Shown here piece by piece: positions 20,352 to 22,501 of a stretch of 22,501 bases of DNA. Made by a program: the position numbers and the translations under genes. The notes below the pieces were generated by a model, which saw nothing but the letters and a program-made list of their open reading frames with translations, was not told the origin of the DNA and made no database searches. Position 1 is the first letter of the stretch. Each line of letters starts with the position of its first letter. This stretch comes from CAZYTO01 sp964650405. GTDB lineage: Bacteria; Acidobacteriota; Thermoanaerobaculia; Gp7-AA8. The stretch lies in the NCBI GenBank assembly GCA_964650405.1, contig CAZYTO010000057.1, positions 1 to 22,501 on the forward strand, in the 5' to 3' direction.

Positions 20352-21517
20352 CCAAACCACGCGCCATCGTCATCGTCTGCGATTCGCTCGGCGTCGGGGA
20401 GCTGCCCGACGCGAAGGAGTTCGGAGACGAAGGATCGAACACTCTCGGACACGTCCTCGAGGCCCAGCACCCGAACCTGCCCAACCTGGCCAGGATCGGG
20501 CTGCTGCACACCCTACCGCAGCCGGCCAGCAGCGAGAACCCCCGCGGCGCCTTCGCCCGCATGGCCGAGGTCAGCGCGGGGAAGGACACCACCACCGGAC
20601 ACTGGGAGATGATGGGCCTTGTCGTCAAAGACCCGTTCCGCACCTACCCGCACGGCTTTCCCGCCGAGGTGATTCACGAGTACGAGCGCCGCATCGGGAG
20701 GAAGACCCTCGGCAACAAGCCCGCCTCCGGCACGGTCATCCTCGACGAGCTGGGCGAAGAGCACATGCGGACGGGCCGGCCCATCGTCTACACCTCGGCC
20801 GACTCGGTCTTCCAGGTCGCCGCGCACGAAGAGGTCATCCCCATCGAAGAGCTGTGGCGCATCTGTGCCGTGGCCCGCGAGCTCATGCGCGGAGAGCACA
20901 ACATCGGCCGCATCATCGCCCGGCCGTTCGTCGGACCGGGGAAGGGCCGCTTCAAACGCACGGCCAACCGGAAGGACTTCTCGGTCCGCCCGACGGGCGA
21001 GACGGTCGTGGAGCGCGCTCACAACGCCGGCCGGCGCGTGGTCGGCCTGGGCAAGATCGCCGACATCTTCGACCGCGTCGGCATCGACGAGGAGATCCGC
21101 ACCGAGTCGAACTCCGACGGCATGCGCAAGACCATCGACCTGGTGCGTGAATCGAGCGCCGGCTTCATCTTCACGAACCTCGTCGACTTCGACTCGAAGT
21201 ACGGGCACCGCAACGACGCGGCGGGCTACGCCAGGGCCCTGGAGACATTCGACGGCGAGCTGGCCGAGCTCCTGACGAACCTGCGCCCCGACGACGTGCT
21301 CTTCATCACGGCCGATCACGGCTGCGACCCGACCGACGTCTCCACCGATCACACCCGCGAATACGTCCCGCTGATCCTGGCCGGACCTCGCGTCCAGCCG
21401 CTGGCCCTCGGCACGCGCACGACCTTTGCTGATCTCGGCTCGACGCTGGCCGAACATCTCGGCCTCTCGCGTGACGGGCTGCCCGGAACGAGCGTCCTGC
21501 AGGAGGTGCTCAAGTGA
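20348..21517 (+). CDS. deoB: Phosphopentomutase
   Basis: DeoB interconverts (deoxy)ribose-1-phosphate and (deoxy)ribose-5-phosphate, completing nucleoside breakdown begun by the upstream phosphorylase. This alkaline-phosphatase-superfamily enzyme of 389 residues shows CDSLGVGELPDA (11-22, metal Asp12), SAGKDTTTGHWEMMG (77-90, with the catalytic Thr in the TTTGHWE loop), YTSADSVFQVAAHE, FVGPGKGRFKRTANRKDFS, NLVDFDSKYGHRND and ITADHGCDPTDVSTDHTREYVPLI (metal-binding Asp/His). Length is normal. It overlaps the 94-aa gene upstream and the exported-protein gene downstream by 4 bp each, so the genes are translationally coupled. Confidence 0.96.
   Translation: MTKPRAIVIVCDSLGVGELPDAKEFGDEGSNTLGHVLEAQHPNLPNLARIGLLHTLPQPASSENPRGAFARMAEVSAGKDTTTGHWEMMGLVVKDPFRTYPHGFPAEVIHEYERRIGRKTLGNKPASGTVILDELGEEHMRTGRPIVYTSADSVFQVAAHEEVIPIEELWRICAVARELMRGEHNIGRIIARPFVGPGKGRFKRTANRKDFSVRPTGETVVERAHNAGRRVVGLGKIADIFDRVGIDEEIRTESNSDGMRKTIDLVRESSAGFIFTNLVDFDSKYGHRNDAAGYARALETFDGELAELLTNLRPDDVLFITADHGCDPTDVSTDHTREYVPLILAGPRVQPLALGTRTTFADLGSTLAEHLGLSRDGLPGTSVLQEVLK
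21501..21508 (+). promoter_or_regulatory. Strong Shine-Dalgarno inside the deoB 3' end
   Basis: AGGAGGTG ends 5 nt before GTG 21514. It supports the GTG as the true start of the exported-protein gene, whose first bases overlap the deoB stop (GTGA). Confidence 0.8.
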
Positions 21518-22446
21518 ACCGAGCCGTGATCGCTTCGACGTTGTTCCTCATCGCCGGCGGCCTGGCGGCGCAGCCCCAGCCGTCCGCCGTGGCACGCGTG
21601 TCCGACGACTCTCGCGTCTTCGACCGCATCGCCGAAGCGAGCAGGAAGGACCTTCCACGCGACCTGCTCCGGCGCATCGTCGACCAGGACATCGACACCC
21701 TGCGCGGCCACCGGCCGGACGATACCTACCAGTACGCCGGCTACGAGCGGATGGAGGCTGCCCGCACCACCGAGTCGTACTCCGTCGATCCCGACCGCGC
21801 CGACCAGCTCTCCAAGCTCGAAGTGAAGGGCAGTTTCGCCTACCGCCTCATCATCTCCTCGCCGTCCCGGCGCATGCTCGTGACGAAGAACCGCCGCGTC
21901 TACCTCGATCACGTGGAGATCGAGTACATGCCGCAGAGCTCCCGGACCACGAAGATCCAGACCGTGAAGCTGGGCGTCTGGCTCGAGCCGAACGACACCA
22001 AGACCGTGGACTTCGACGAGATCTCCCGCAGCGCCACTGCCCGCCTGTACGCCCGCGCCGACAAGGAGACCGGCTACGGCAACGTCGACGTCACCCTGCT
22101 CGAAGCGCGCGTGTTCGACGATCCCAACTCCCCCTACGCCGATGCCGTGACCAGTCTGAAAGCCATCAGCAAGGCCCTCGACCACGATGACGCCGGCTCG
22201 ATCCGCGCCCAGGCTCAGCGCCTGGGTCAGGAGCTGCCGTCGACGGCATCCAGCAGCCCGTCGCGCGCCGCGGTCGACGTCGTCGCGTCGCGCGCGGAGC
22301 CCGCCCCAACGACGACGGCGGAACGGGCGCCGTCCGCGGATGTCCCCGAGCTGGAAGCCATCGAAGACCTGCTCACCGGGAGTGACGTCGAACGGCGGCA
22401 GGGGCTCGACCGGCTGCATCAGCTCATTCGGAAACTGAGGCACTAA
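21514..22446 (+). CDS. Exported protein of unknown function
   Basis: A 310-residue protein starting at GTG with a signal peptide (MNRAVIASTLFLIAGGLAAQPQPSA; probable cleavage after AxA near residue 19-25). The mature part contains DLPRDLLRRIVDQDIDTLRGHRPDDTYQYAGYERMEAARTTESY, a beta-rich middle (VKGSFAYRLIISSPSRRMLV, RVYLDHVEIEYM, KIQTVKLGVWLEPNDTKTVDF, ATARLYARADKETGYGNVDVTLLEARVF) and a low-complexity Ser/Ala/Pro linker (about 243-275) before a short helical tail (DVPELEAIEDLLTGSDVERRQGLDRLHQLIRKL). I recognise no family. The beta-rich core could be a periplasmic adhesion or sensing domain, but nothing shows function. It is coupled to deoB and may only share its transcription. After the stop, 22447-22501 shows no feature. 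Confidence 0.85.
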   Translation: MNRAVIASTLFLIAGGLAAQPQPSAVARVSDDSRVFDRIAEASRKDLPRDLLRRIVDQDIDTLRGHRPDDTYQYAGYERMEAARTTESYSVDPDRADQLSKLEVKGSFAYRLIISSPSRRMLVTKNRRVYLDHVEIEYMPQSSRTTKIQTVKLGVWLEPNDTKTVDFDEISRSATARLYARADKETGYGNVDVTLLEARVFDDPNSPYADAVTSLKAISKALDHDDAGSIRAQAQRLGQELPSTASSSPSRAAVDVVASRAEPAPTTTAERAPSADVPELEAIEDLLTGSDVERRQGLDRLHQLIRKLRH

Positions 22447-22501
22447 CTAGTTCCTGTCCTTGGCGTGCGTAAATGCAAGAAGATAAAGACAGATAAGGCG
22501 C

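Overview
This is a high-GC, gene-dense bacterial chromosome segment. The gene set fits a Gram-negative with lipid A and carries an LpxH-like hydrolase, AroA, TyrA, GlgC, RNase PH, QueC/QueE, methylmalonyl-CoA epimerase, DeoA/DeoB and large YfhO/GT39-type membrane proteins. The overall flavour, including REP-like hairpins that would translate as 'YPERQRGIW', suggests an Acidobacteriota-type genome. That assignment is inference; no rRNA or other phylogenetic marker is present.

Layout. 1-1010 (-): 3'-truncated CNNM/CBS (HlyC/CorC-type) membrane protein. 1088-1264 (+): the 5' stub of a modA-like gene, cut off by an AT-richer two-gene cassette on the minus strand (1315-3128). The cassette encodes an AAA/ABC-type ATPase followed, with a 4-bp overlap, by a TOPRIM-like DUF4276 protein, and has its own perfect TATAAT box. 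It resembles ATPase + TOPRIM anti-phage modules and is the best candidate for an undescribed system here. 3210-6666 (-): macro-domain protein, LpxH-like phosphoesterase, PhnP-like metallo-hydrolase and AroA. 6783-7739 (-): CbpA/DnaJ-type co-chaperone, divergent from glgC (7905-9170) and rph (9280-10068). 10102-15514: three large polytopic membrane proteins (two GT39-like, one YfhO-like), probably acting in cell-surface glycan assembly; two of them overlap tail-to-tail by 104 bp. 15574-16660 (-): small unknown protein coupled to TyrA. 16810-18117: convergent queC/queE. 18210-18611: methylmalonyl-CoA epimerase. 18738-22446 (+): pyrimidine-nucleoside phosphorylase, a 94-aa antitoxin-like protein, phosphopentomutase and an exported protein, probably one transcription unit of nucleoside salvage.

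Three patterns cut across the genes. (1) Tandem repeats with 7-bp (sometimes 8-bp) periodicity, of several unrelated sequences, fill many intergenic gaps; one 99-bp tract lies inside aroA and is kept in frame. (2) Two long REP-like inverted repeat pairs lie at 5395-5494 and 9171-9270. (3) Several genes have a TANNNT hexamer only 6-8 nt before the start codon and no Shine-Dalgarno sequence, which predicts leaderless mRNAs. The tips of the REP-like elements supply such a hexamer for rph and, at a slightly longer distance, for the PhnP-like gene.
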